DNA from: VXYL01 sp963665195
GTDB taxonomy: Bacteria > Pseudomonadota > Gammaproteobacteria > Pseudomonadales > Azotimanducaceae
Reading direction: 5' to 3'
NCBI GenBank assembly: GCA_963665195.1
Contig: OY762070.1
Span: forward strand, 3,162,001-3,226,000
DNA length: 64,000 nucleotides
Positions 34,091 through 42,756 of this stretch are shown here, piece by piece (the stretch's first letter is position 1; every line of letters begins with the position of its first letter). The notes under the pieces are model-generated. The model was given only the letters and a program-made list of their open reading frames with translations. It had not been told where the DNA came from and ran no database searches. The position numbers were made by a program, and so were the translations under genes.

Positions 34091-35374
34091 CTAGGCTGGA
34101 ATACCGGGTACGGGGAAGCCGAAACAAGCCTCCTCGACCTCCGCGCGAAGCCGCGCCAGCACGCCGTCGTCCTCGTGATGGCGCAGCGCATCGAGCATCC
34201 AGCCTGCCAGGCGCCGCATCTCGGGTTCGCCCATGCCGCGCGTGGTTGCCGCGGGCGTTCCGAGGCGGATGCCGCTCGGTCTGAGCGGCGGATTCGGATC
34301 ATCGGGCACGACCTGCTTGTTGGTGGTGATGGAGACCTGGTCCAGCGTCTCCTCGGCGACCCGACCGTCAATGCCGAAGCTGGCGACGCAATCGAGCACC
34401 ATCATGTGATTGTCGGTGCCGCCGGTCACCAGCTCCGCGCCACCCTCGAGCAGCGCCTCGGCCAACGTCTTCGCATTGGCGAGCACGCTGCGGGCGTAGT
34501 CCTTGAAGGCCGGCTGCGCTGCCTTGCCGAGGGCGATGGCGACGCCAGCGATCTGGTTCATGTGCGGCCCGCCTTGCAGGCCCGGAAACACCGAGCGGTC
34601 GATGTCGCGGCGGAACTCGCGGCGGCAGAGGATCATGCCGCCGCGCGGCCCGCGCAGCGACTTGTGGGTGGTGGTGGTGACGAAGTCGAAGTCGTGATCG
34701 CAGGGATTGCGCATCACGCCGCCGGCGATCAGGCCGCCGATGTGGGAGATGTCCGCCATGGTCATCGCGCCCACCTCGTCGGCGATGGCTTTGAACTCGG
34801 CGTAGTCGTAGTCGCGGGGATAGGAGGAGTAGCCGCAGACGATGAGCTTCGGGCGATGCCGACGGGCGAGGTCGCGGAGTTCGTCGAAGTCGATACGCCC
34901 GGCATTGTCGGGTTGGGACTTGTAGCGAATCCAGTTGTAGAGAGCGCCCATGTGCGAAACGGGCGCACCGTGCGTGAGATGGCCGCCGTGCGAGAGGTCC
35001 ATGCCGAGCACGGTATCGCCCGGATCGAGCATGCCGAGGTACACGGCGGCGTTCATGGGCGCACCCGAGAGCGGCTGCACGTTGGCATGTTCCGCGCCGA
35101 AGAGCGCGCGCGCTCGGTTCCGGGCCAGACGCTCGATCTGGTCCGTGTAGGCCTGGCCACCGTAATAGCGCCGCCCGGGATAGCCCTCAGAGTACTTGTT
35201 GGTGAACACCGAGCCAAGCGCCAGCAGCACCTCCGGGTAGGTGTAGTTCTCCGACGGGATGAGCTCGATGCCAGCGCGCTGGCGGGCCTCTTCGCCGACC
35301 AGGGCAGCGTGGATGTCGGGATCGCTCTGCTCGAGCAGCGAGCGGCCGAGCGCTTGGTCGGACGATGCGTGCAT
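34091..35374 (-). CDS. glyA: Serine hydroxymethyltransferase
   Basis: GlyA interconverts serine and glycine with tetrahydrofolate and PLP, feeding one-carbon metabolism. The 427-residue protein has 'LIPSENYTYPEVL' near the N-terminus, 'LFGAEHANVQPLSGAPMNAAVYLGML', and the PLP lysine in 'VTTTTHKSLRGPRGG' (Lys238). It ends with 'LRPSGIRLGTPAATTRGM'. I chose the ATG at 35374, which precedes the expected N-terminal helices; a weak GGGGGCACC lies before it. No folate or glycine-cleavage genes adjoin. Confidence 0.95.
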   Translation of the reverse strand: MHASSDQALGRSLLEQSDPDIHAALVGEEARQRAGIELIPSENYTYPEVLLALGSVFTNKYSEGYPGRRYYGGQAYTDQIERLARNRARALFGAEHANVQPLSGAPMNAAVYLGMLDPGDTVLGMDLSHGGHLTHGAPVSHMGALYNWIRYKSQPDNAGRIDFDELRDLARRHRPKLIVCGYSSYPRDYDYAEFKAIADEVGAMTMADISHIGGLIAGGVMRNPCDHDFDFVTTTTHKSLRGPRGGMILCRREFRRDIDRSVFPGLQGGPHMNQIAGVAIALGKAAQPAFKDYARSVLANAKTLAEALLEGGAELVTGGTDNHMMVLDCVASFGIDGRVAEETLDQVSITTNKQVVPDDPNPPLRPSGIRLGTPAATTRGMGEPEMRRLAGWMLDALRHHEDDGVLARLRAEVEEACFGFPVPGIPA

Positions 35375-35593
35375 GGTGCCCCCGCTATCTGCGAAGTTCG
35401 CTGCCGTGCGGCTCAAGGCGCACATTATGCGCCGCAAGGTCGGCCACCGCCTGACGGCTGTTCATGGCGTGGATGAGACGGCGCAGCCATGTCTGTCGGA
35501 ACCTGCGAATTCGAGCCCCGAAGGCCGCCCCGTCTCCTTGCCCGCGGTCGTCTGCCCATGCAAGCCGCCGGGCCATCCTGATACGCTCTCCCC

Positions 35594-35650
35594 ATGGCCC
35601 CCCGCGCACAGGTCTGGCCGCAACCCACCCGCGGCGCGCTCGAACCGTGA
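35594..35650 (+). CDS. 18-codon mini-ORF overlapping the Rieske gene start
   Basis: An extended -10-like TGA-TACGCT (35579-35587) ends 6 nt before an ATG that opens an 18-codon frame. Its TGA overlaps the GTG of the Rieske gene (GTGA). The layout suggests a leaderless, translationally coupled leader peptide, but the peptide has no recognisable feature and could be chance. Confidence 0.25.
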   Translation: MAPRAQVWPQPTRGALEP

Positions 35651-36189
35651 ACCGCCGCGACCTCATCGTTGGCAGCGGCGCAGTGCCCTTCGCCCCCGCG
35701 GCGCTGGCCGCGAGGCCGAGACGAATGAAGCCGCAGCCCGGTGACATGCTGGTACACGCCTTCGGCGACCGCGCCGGTAGCGTGATCATCGCCGCGGATG
35801 TCGTCGCCGAACCGGTCCACGCGTTTCCCATGGACCCGGCCGGCCTAGTACGCGACGGTTCCCTGCACAACCAGCTTGCCTTGGTGCGCGTGGCCGCCGA
35901 GTCCCTCTCCGAGAAAGCGGAGCGCTACGCGGTGAGCGCCGATGGTGGTTCGTTCATCGCCTACTCTGCGGCTTGCACCCACACCGGCTGCGAAGTGAAC
36001 GGCTGGCAGAGCGAGCACCGCCGCCTAGTGTGCCCTTGCCACGGCTCGGAATTCGACGTCGCCGATGCCGCCAAGGTGGTGGGCGGCCCGGCGCCCAAGC
36101 CACTGGCCATGCTGCAGATCGAAGTGATGCACGGCGCGTTCCGCGTCGCGGGCGGATTCTCGCGCCGCGTCGGACCGGCACCGCCGTAG
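35647..36189 (+). CDS. Rieske [2Fe-2S] protein with Tat-like signal
   Basis: A 180-residue Rieske iron-sulfur protein. The N-terminus 'NRRDLIVGSGAVPFAPAALA' looks like a twin-arginine signal. The cluster ligands are Cys110 and His112 ('CTHTGC') and Cys129 and His132 ('CPCHGSEFD'). Cys115 and Cys131 could form the disulfide typical of bc1/arsenite-oxidase Rieske proteins. Predicted to act in the periplasm in electron transfer. No cytochrome b, molybdoenzyme or other partner gene is near. Start GTG 35647 is chosen because it directly precedes the Tat motif. Confidence 0.88.
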   Translation: MNRRDLIVGSGAVPFAPAALAARPRRMKPQPGDMLVHAFGDRAGSVIIAADVVAEPVHAFPMDPAGLVRDGSLHNQLALVRVAAESLSEKAERYAVSADGGSFIAYSAACTHTGCEVNGWQSEHRRLVCPCHGSEFDVADAAKVVGGPAPKPLAMLQIEVMHGAFRVAGGFSRRVGPAPP

Positions 36190-36365
36190 GGAACGCAAGC
36201 TTTACGGACGGCGGCCTTGGCGGCGGCCGCCGCGTAGGGAAGCTGGCGCCGGCCTCGCTTCGAGAGCGGAAGCTGCCGCGCACGATGCGCAGGCGCGGCG
36301 CGATGGCGTCGATGCCGCCGCGCGGCGCAGGTGGCGTGCGCCTTGGGAGGAGTCCATCGGGCGAC

Positions 36366-36740
36366 TCAGCGCCGCGCCGTGACCTCCACCTGGATCTTGA
36401 TGCGCGGGTCGACCTGCTCGCACAGCACGGTGGTGTTGACCGGCCGGATATCGCGGAAGAACTCCGCGAACACCGGCATGGCGGCTTGGACCGTCTCGCG
36501 GTCCGCCGCGTAGGTCACCACCCGCACTACGTCTGCCAGTCGCGCACCCACTTGGCCGAGCGACCACGCAACATTGACGAGCGCGTGGCGGGCCTGCTCG
36601 GCGACCCCGTCCGGAAACTCGCCGCTGGCGCCGTCGAGGCCCGCCGTCCCGGACACGAACACCCACTCGCCGTCCGCCACTGCGCGCGAGTAGCCAGCCC
36701 GAGCCTCTTCGGGGATAGGGGAATTCGCGTAGCGTCGCAT
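36366..36740 (-). CDS. RidA (YjgF/YER057c/UK114) family protein
   Basis: A 124-residue trimer-forming RidA-family protein: 'YANSPIPEEARAGYSRAVADGEWVFVSGTAGLD', 'ALVNVAWSLGQVGARLADVVRVVTYAAD', and 'RPVNTTVLCEQVDPRIKIQVEVTA' at the end. True RidA imine deaminases carry an Arg where this protein has Asn in 'VNTTV', so the classical 2-aminoacrylate deaminase activity is doubtful; it belongs with other Rid subfamilies. Start ATG 36740 has an AGGAGA Shine-Dalgarno. It diverges from the PhyH-like gene. Confidence 0.88.
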   Translation of the reverse strand: MRRYANSPIPEEARAGYSRAVADGEWVFVSGTAGLDGASGEFPDGVAEQARHALVNVAWSLGQVGARLADVVRVVTYAADRETVQAAMPVFAEFFRDIRPVNTTVLCEQVDPRIKIQVEVTARR

Positions 36741-36785
36741 TGCTTCTCCTGCCGATCTCGGTGACCGTCCGCACATTCGCACATC

Positions 36786-38015
36786 ATGCACTGTGCATGG
36801 TCGGCGGGCGCGGCGTCAACATCGGCCCCAACCCTGCGCGCTACTCTGCTACGCTCCCCAGCAGCTCAAGAGCGTGTCAAATACGTGCGCGAAGTAAGTT
36901 CCGCCAACGGTGCGGCGCCAGACCCAGCCCGGCAGACCGATCTCTGTCTCTGCGCCGAGGTCGCCCGGTACTTGCCGGCCGCGCACTTAGGCTCGGTCCC
37001 GGAAGACCGCCGGACGCCGCGCCTGCCGACGATCGATCCAGCGCTGCGAGCCGCGGGCCAGGCGCGAGCGGCACTCGCGACGCGGATCTGGTGCGCCGGC
37101 GCCACGGATGCGGAACGGCGCGAGATCTTGGCATCGTGCGAAGGGGACGCCGCCGTCCTTGATGCCGTGCGCCGGAACTTGGACCGGCACCTGCGCCGTC
37201 CGGCGAACCGCTTGCCGCCGAACCGGATCGAGGCCGCTTGCCGCGAACTGGGCATCGAAGACGCGGACAACGCGCTGCTCAGCGCCGCCGAACGCAAAGC
37301 GCTCGACGAGGACGGCTACGTCAACCTGGGCCCGCTGCTCAGTGCCGCGCAGCTCGACGCGATGCGCACCCGCGTCGGCGATGCCGTGGCGCGCGAAGGC
37401 GCAGCCGCCGGCCACGAGGTGTCGCAGACGCGCGGCATCGCCCGGCTCTCCGGCACGGTCATCAAGGCGATGAACCGGGACGGACTGCTCGACCCGTTCG
37501 CCTTCCACCCGAGGCTCTTGGCCGCAGTACGGCACGTCCTCGGCCCGCGCTTTCGCTACTCCAGCAGCAACTTCCACTGCCCGCTGCCCGGCTACGGCCA
37601 TCAGGCGATCCACGCCGACTGGGGCTGGGGCGTGCGCGACCCGGAGGTGGTGAACGCCATCTGGCTGCTCGACGACTTCACCACCGAGAACGGGCCGACG
37701 CGCGTCGTCCCGGGCTCGCACCGCTGGGGCGAGCATCCAATGGGATCGACGGTGGACGGGAAGCCCAGGGACCTTGCCGCGCCGGTTGCCGGCGAAGTTC
37801 GATTGACCGGGGTGGCGGGAAGCTGCATCGCATACAACGCCCATCTATGGCATAGCGGCACGCAGAACTTCTCGCCGGATCTGCGGCGCGCGCAACATGC
37901 CTTCTTCACGCGCACCCTACGGCCCACGCAGACCGACGTGCCGGCGCTCCTCGACAAGCAGGTATTCGAGCGGCTGAACCCTGTCGCCAGGGCGGTGCTC
38001 GACGTGGGCTGCTAG
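36786..38015 (+). CDS. Phytanoyl-CoA dioxygenase (PhyH)-like protein
   Basis: Fe(II)/2-oxoglutarate-dependent oxygenase family. The 409-residue protein has a PhyH domain from about residue 190: 'DEDGYVNLGPLLSAAQLDAMR', the metal HxD in 'QAIHADWGWG', 'ENGPTRVVPGSHRWGEHP', and a distal His in 'YNAHLWHSG'. About 180 residues precede the domain ('AERREILASCEGDAAVLDAVRRNLDRHL') and are not recognised; the start is uncertain and a GTG around 36876 is possible. The last 4 nt overlap the convergent membrane-protein gene. Substrate unknown. Confidence 0.8.
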   Translation: MHCAWSAGAASTSAPTLRATLLRSPAAQERVKYVREVSSANGAAPDPARQTDLCLCAEVARYLPAAHLGSVPEDRRTPRLPTIDPALRAAGQARAALATRIWCAGATDAERREILASCEGDAAVLDAVRRNLDRHLRRPANRLPPNRIEAACRELGIEDADNALLSAAERKALDEDGYVNLGPLLSAAQLDAMRTRVGDAVAREGAAAGHEVSQTRGIARLSGTVIKAMNRDGLLDPFAFHPRLLAAVRHVLGPRFRYSSSNFHCPLPGYGHQAIHADWGWGVRDPEVVNAIWLLDDFTTENGPTRVVPGSHRWGEHPMGSTVDGKPRDLAAPVAGEVRLTGVAGSCIAYNAHLWHSGTQNFSPDLRRAQHAFFTRTLRPTQTDVPALLDKQVFERLNPVARAVLDVGC

Positions 38016-38674
38016 CCGGACCCCGCCACGCCGTCCGGCACGGCGCCTTCAACGGCACTTCGACGCCCGGCGCCACCGCCACCGAACATCAGCAAGAACG
38101 CAATCATCCCGCCGAGCGAAAGCGCGCCCGTGCCCGCCGCGTAGGCGAGGTAGTCGGTGTGCGGCTTGCCGCAGATGGTGTACCACCGGGCGCCGTGCCC
38201 CGGCGGTTCCGCGCAGTCGAACGTGAAGTCCTCCTCGTAGTCCTCGACGCAGAGGAAGCTCTGGCGCGAAGCCCCGGTGATGTCCGTGTCCCGGGCGTCG
38301 CAAGGCCCCGTTTGCTGGTGAACGCCTGTGCTGACGTGGGTCTCGGGCGCGAACAAAGCCATGCAGATCCCAAGCATCAGCAGGAACGACGCCACCGCGC
38401 CCAGACCGAGCCAGTCGACAGGGCGCAGGTCCGTTCCCCGGCCCCGTCCGAGAAGGGCGACCGTGGCGTACAGGCCGACGCCGACGCCGAGCGCAAGGTA
38501 GCCCGGGACGCCGCCGTCGAGCAGCTGCAGGGCGGTCATCTGCAGCGCCATCACCGGCGTTGCGAGACAGCCCGTGACGACAAGCCCGATCGCGAACCCC
38601 CTCCAGGAGACCTTCCGGTCGCGCAACACCAGATCGGTCAGCAGCGCGAACGCCCCGGTGAACGTCAGCACCAC
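38012..38674 (-). CDS. Unknown multi-pass membrane protein
   Basis: A 220-residue protein I do not recognise. Hydrophobic segments lie at about 4-17, 26-48, 58-76, 87-107 and near the C-terminus ('YLAYAAGTGALSLGGMIAFLLMFGGGG'). Between the fourth and fifth is a polar, cysteine-containing loop (Cys at 'GPCDARDTD', 'SFLCVEDYEEDFTFDCAEPP', 'WYTICGK') that is likely periplasmic and disulfide-bonded. Start is a GTG. It is convergent with the PhyH-like gene, overlapping by 4 nt. Function unknown. Confidence 0.65.
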   Translation of the reverse strand: MVLTFTGAFALLTDLVLRDRKVSWRGFAIGLVVTGCLATPVMALQMTALQLLDGGVPGYLALGVGVGLYATVALLGRGRGTDLRPVDWLGLGAVASFLLMLGICMALFAPETHVSTGVHQQTGPCDARDTDITGASRQSFLCVEDYEEDFTFDCAEPPGHGARWYTICGKPHTDYLAYAAGTGALSLGGMIAFLLMFGGGGAGRRSAVEGAVPDGVAGSG

Positions 38675-38899
38675 GCCGCGACTGCCGCTCTACCGTCCGG
38701 GAGTCTACAGTGTCGCTCCTCACGGGCTTGCCCAGACCATCGCCCGCAGGACCCGACCATACACCCCTTCGCATCTGCGTATCTCGCCCTGTCTCGAACT
38801 GCGGCACAATGTGCCCGACGCGCGATGCACGCGACGCGCTCGGTCGCCGTGGCTACCGTAGCGCCCCGTGAGATGTCCGCAGGCGCAAGGGAGCGATCA

Positions 38900-41179
38900 G
38901 TGAGCTACAAGCATCCATCCGGAGAGCGATTCGAAGGGCAGATCGGGCGGACGGTCTACGAGTCCGAACCGTGGTGGCCGGAGCCCCCGATAGCCACCGG
39001 CAAGCCCGATGTCGTGCTCGTCGTGCTCGACGACACCGGCTTCGCGCACTTCGGCTGCTACGGCTCCAGCATCGAGACCCCGAACATCGACGCCTTGGCC
39101 GGCAACGGCCTGCGCTACGTCAACTTCCACACCACCGCGCTCTGCTCGCCGACCCGGGCGTGCCTGTTGACCGGGCGCAATCACCACGCGGTGGGGATGC
39201 GTGGCGTGTCCAACATGGATACGGGATACCCGAACATGCGCGGCTATCTGCCGCGATCCGCGGCGACGGTGGCGGATGTGCTGCGCGGCGCAGGCTACGG
39301 AACCTACGCCGCCGGCAAGTGGCACCTGACGCCGATGGCGGAGTGCTCCGCGGCCGGACCGTTCCACAACTGGCCGCTGCAGCGCGGCTTCGATCGCTTC
39401 TACGGCTTCATGCAGGGCGAGACGGACCAGTTCTACCCGGAGCTCACCAGCGACAACCACCACATCGAGGCCCCCGCGCTGCCGGAGGCCGGCTACCACG
39501 TCTCGGAAGACGTGGTGGATCGCTCCATCGCCATGTTGCGCGACCAGATCTCGCTGGTGCCGGAGCGTCCGTTCTTTCTCTACGTCGCGTTCGGCGCCAC
39601 CCACTCGCCCCACCAGTCGCCGCAGGCGTACCGCGACAAGTACCGCGGCGCATTCGACGCCGGCTGGGACGCCATCCGCGCCGAGTGGTTCGAGCGGCAG
39701 AAGCAGCTCGGCATCATCCCGGATAGCACGGGGCTCGCGCCGCTGAATCCCGGCGTCAGGCCGTGGCAGGAACTCTCGGCGAACGAACGCGCGTTCGCCG
39801 CCCGCCTCAACGAAGCGTTCGCTGCGCAGCTCGACCACACGGACGCGCAGATCGGTCGGCTGGTCGCCTTCCTAAAGGAAGTCGGCCGGTTCGACGACAC
39901 GCTCTTCATCGTCATGTCGGACAACGGCGCGAGCCAGGAAGGCGGGCCGACCGGCGTCTTCGACGAAATGCGCTGGTTCAACGGCATGATGGAGGATGTC
40001 GACGAAGCGGCGAAGCGACTCGACGACATCGGCGGCCCCGAGAGTCACTCCAACATCCCGTGGGGCTGGTCCCAGGTCGGCAACACGCCGCTCAAGTGGT
40101 ACAAGCAGAACACCCACGCTGGCGGTGTGCGAGACCCGCTGGTGGTGCATTGGCCAGCAAGGCGCCTGAGCGGGGGTTCCATCCGCCGTTCCTTCTGCCA
40201 CGCCATCGACATCATGCCGACGATCCTCGAGCTCACCGGCACCGAGGCGCCAGGCGAATTCAACGGCGTAGCGCAGATGCCCTTGCACGGCGCGTCCCTC
40301 GCCCCGACGCTGGCTTCGGCCGATGCAGCCCCCGCGCGGTCCGTCCAGTACTTCGAGATGCTCGGCCATCGCGGCATCTGGCAGGACGGCTGGAAGGCCG
40401 TGGTGCGGCATGTGCCGGGCACTTCCTGGGACGATGACGACCAGTGGGAGCTCTACCACTTGGGCGAGGACTTCTCCGAGACCCGCGATCTGGCCGAAGA
40501 GCACCCGGAGCGCCTCCGGGCGATGATCGACCTGTGGTGGCAGGAAGCCGAAAAGCACGGCGTCCTGCCGCTGGACGACCGCCCCGCGGCGCGGACGTTC
40601 CGTGCCGCCCGCCGGCCGGGTCTGCCGACGGCGCGCGACCTATTCGTGTACTACCCGCCCGTCTCCCACATCGTGGCCGATGCCTGCCCCTCGGCAGCGC
40701 GCGGCTGGACCACGCAGGTCGAGCTGGTGCATCCAGCGTCGGGCGGCGACGGCGCGCTGGTCAACCGGGGCACGATCAACTCGGGCTTCGCTTTCTACAT
40801 CCTGGGCGGCAAGCTGCACTTCGACTACAACTGCTTCCATGCGCACACAAAGGTGGTGGCACCGGATGCGCTGGCGAGCGGCACCCGCGTCGTTGCCGTG
40901 CAGGTGGAACGCCTGCCGGAGCGCCGCGCCGCCGTGCGCCTGCTGATCGATGGCGACATCGTGGCGGAAGACGAGATCCCGCTGCTGCTCGGCATGCTGT
41001 CCAGCACCGGCATGGACGTGGGCCGCGCCATCGCCCCGATCAACCGGGACTACCAGCCGCCGTTCGCGTACCCCGGCACGATCAGCCGCGTGACGTTCGA
41101 GCTCGCCCAGCGACCCACGGAACGGGACAGGCGCGAGGACAGCGAACGGCAAGCTCGGGCCGCGTTGGCTCGGCAATAG
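38900..41179 (+). CDS. Arylsulfatase (alkaline-phosphatase superfamily)
   Basis: Type I sulfatase cleaving sulfate esters. The 759-residue protein has the formylglycine motif C-x-P-x-R as 'CSPTRACLLTGRN' (Cys82-Arg86), the second signature 'YGTYAAGKWHLTP' (about 134-145), the N-terminal metal Asp pair 'VVLDDTGFAHFGCYG' and a distal 'VMSDNGASQEGG'. Length fits the large PAS/choline-sulfatase-unlike group. I chose GTG 38900 because AAGGGAG lies 6 nt upstream; an ATG at 38873 is also in frame. There is no signal peptide, so it is cytosolic unless exported otherwise. No formylglycine-generating enzyme gene is near. Confidence 0.92.
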   Translation: MSYKHPSGERFEGQIGRTVYESEPWWPEPPIATGKPDVVLVVLDDTGFAHFGCYGSSIETPNIDALAGNGLRYVNFHTTALCSPTRACLLTGRNHHAVGMRGVSNMDTGYPNMRGYLPRSAATVADVLRGAGYGTYAAGKWHLTPMAECSAAGPFHNWPLQRGFDRFYGFMQGETDQFYPELTSDNHHIEAPALPEAGYHVSEDVVDRSIAMLRDQISLVPERPFFLYVAFGATHSPHQSPQAYRDKYRGAFDAGWDAIRAEWFERQKQLGIIPDSTGLAPLNPGVRPWQELSANERAFAARLNEAFAAQLDHTDAQIGRLVAFLKEVGRFDDTLFIVMSDNGASQEGGPTGVFDEMRWFNGMMEDVDEAAKRLDDIGGPESHSNIPWGWSQVGNTPLKWYKQNTHAGGVRDPLVVHWPARRLSGGSIRRSFCHAIDIMPTILELTGTEAPGEFNGVAQMPLHGASLAPTLASADAAPARSVQYFEMLGHRGIWQDGWKAVVRHVPGTSWDDDDQWELYHLGEDFSETRDLAEEHPERLRAMIDLWWQEAEKHGVLPLDDRPAARTFRAARRPGLPTARDLFVYYPPVSHIVADACPSAARGWTTQVELVHPASGGDGALVNRGTINSGFAFYILGGKLHFDYNCFHAHTKVVAPDALASGTRVVAVQVERLPERRAAVRLLIDGDIVAEDEIPLLLGMLSSTGMDVGRAIAPINRDYQPPFAYPGTISRVTFELAQRPTERDRREDSERQARAALARQ

Positions 41180-41291
41180 GCGCCTGTCAAGGGGGTCGCC
41201 GGGACTCCGGGACTCACGCGGGCTGGCAAACCAGGGGCCGTTGTGACACGATGCCGGTTCCCGAAACCGCCACGCGGTCGCTTGCCCGTAG

Positions 41292-41801
41292 ATGGCCCAA
41301 CTGCCCATTCTCTGCTATCCCGACCCCCGGCTGCGCAAGCGGGCGGCACCCGTTGCGCGCGTGGACAGCGGCGTCGTGCGCCTCATCGACGATCTGCTGG
41401 AAACCATGTACGCGGCGCCCGGCATCGGCCTCGCGGCGAGCCAGGTCAACATCCACAAGCGGGTCATCGTGGTCGACGTTTCCGAAGGCCGCGATGAGCC
41501 GCACGTCTTCGTCAATCCGGTGATCGAAATGGCGCACGGCAGTCAGCAGGCGGACGAGGGATGCCTCTCGGTGCCGGGGTTCTTCGAGCCGGTGGAGCGT
41601 GCCGAGCAGATTCACGTGCGGGCGCTGGGTCGCGATGGCGAGCCGTTCGAACTCGATGCCGACGGGCTGCTGGCGGTGTGCATACAGCACGAGTGCGACC
41701 ATCTTGAGGGGAAGCTCTTCGTCGACTACCTGTCCGGCCTCAAGCGCCAACGCATCAAGACCAGGCTGCGCAAGCAATCCCGCGCCAACGGCCACCGCTA
41801 G
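41292..41801 (+). CDS. def: Peptide deformylase
   Basis: Def removes the formyl group from nascent polypeptides. The 169-residue metalloenzyme has all three family motifs: 'GIGLAASQV' (44-52), 'EGCLSVPG' with metal Cys91, and 'HECDHLEG' with metal His133 and His137 and catalytic Glu134. Length is standard. fmt, which adds the formyl group to initiator tRNA, starts 10 bp downstream, the canonical pairing. Confidence 0.97.
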   Translation: MAQLPILCYPDPRLRKRAAPVARVDSGVVRLIDDLLETMYAAPGIGLAASQVNIHKRVIVVDVSEGRDEPHVFVNPVIEMAHGSQQADEGCLSVPGFFEPVERAEQIHVRALGRDGEPFELDADGLLAVCIQHECDHLEGKLFVDYLSGLKRQRIKTRLRKQSRANGHR

Positions 41802-41811
41802 CCAACGCACG

Positions 41812-42756
41812 GTGGGCTGGGAGCTGGGCTTCGCGGGGACGCCCGCTTTCGCTGCCATGGTCCTCGGCGGGCTCTTGGGTTCGTGCCACGAAGTGCGCGT
41901 CGTCTACACGCAGCCCGACCGGCCAGCCGGACGCGGGCGCAAGCCGCAGCCCTGCGCGGCCCGTCAAGCGGCCGAGGCGCATGGCATCGAAGTGCGCACG
42001 CCGGGCCACTTCCGCGACGAAGCGGCGGCGCTGAGGGACCTCGACTGCCTAGTGGTCGCGGCCTACGGGCTGCTTCTGCCGCCAACGGTGCTGGGCGCCC
42101 CGAGGCTCGGCTGCATCAACGTCCACGCCTCCCTGCTGCCGCGCTGGCGGGGCGCCGCGCCGGTGGAACGCGCCATCATGGCGGGCGACCGAGAGACCGG
42201 CGTCAGCATCATGCAGATGGACGCCGGCTTGGACACCGGGCCGGTCTATCGAGCTCGAACGTTGCGCTTGGCGGGTGATGCGACCGGCGCCGCGGTGACC
42301 GCAGAACTCGCGACGCTCGGCACCGAGGCGCTGCTCGAAGTGCTCGAAGCGCTGCCGGAGATGCACCCGACAGCGCAGGACGATGCCGCCGCCACCTACG
42401 CCGCCAAACTGGCGGATGCGGATCGAAGAATCGATTGGCGCAGGGATGCGGCAGAGATCGAGCGCCAAGTGAGAGCGCTGAGCGGGCGGCTCGCGGCCTA
42501 CACCACCGCACCCGGCGGCGTGCGCGTGCAAGTACACGATGCGCGGCGCGCCGCCCGCACCGACCGCGCCGCCTCTCCCCTTGCGCCAGGCACTTTGACT
42601 CGCGCCCCGCGACCGGCGGTGGCCTGCGGCACGGATGTTCTGGAACTGGTCACCGTGCGGCTTAACCGCGGCAAGGGCAGGCCGATGGACATCGCTAGCG
42701 CCGTGAACGGCTACGGCGCGGTGTTCGCCGAAGGCGCCCGGTTCGGCGATTTCTAG
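41812..42756 (+). CDS. fmt: Methionyl-tRNA formyltransferase
   Basis: Fmt transfers a formyl group from 10-formyl-THF to Met-tRNA(fMet). The 314-residue protein has 'LGFAGTPAFAAMVLGGLL' at the start, 'LVVAAYGLLLPPTVL', the formyl-THF signature 'NVHASLLPRWRGAAPV', and 'DTGPVYRART'. The C-terminal tRNA-binding domain follows. Start GTG 41812 gives the normal N-terminus. The 3' end overlaps the antiparallel methyltransferase by 62 bp, and rsmB, which usually follows fmt, is missing. Confidence 0.96.
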   Translation: MGWELGFAGTPAFAAMVLGGLLGSCHEVRVVYTQPDRPAGRGRKPQPCAARQAAEAHGIEVRTPGHFRDEAAALRDLDCLVVAAYGLLLPPTVLGAPRLGCINVHASLLPRWRGAAPVERAIMAGDRETGVSIMQMDAGLDTGPVYRARTLRLAGDATGAAVTAELATLGTEALLEVLEALPEMHPTAQDDAAATYAAKLADADRRIDWRRDAAEIERQVRALSGRLAAYTTAPGGVRVQVHDARRAARTDRAASPLAPGTLTRAPRPAVACGTDVLELVTVRLNRGKGRPMDIASAVNGYGAVFAEGARFGDF

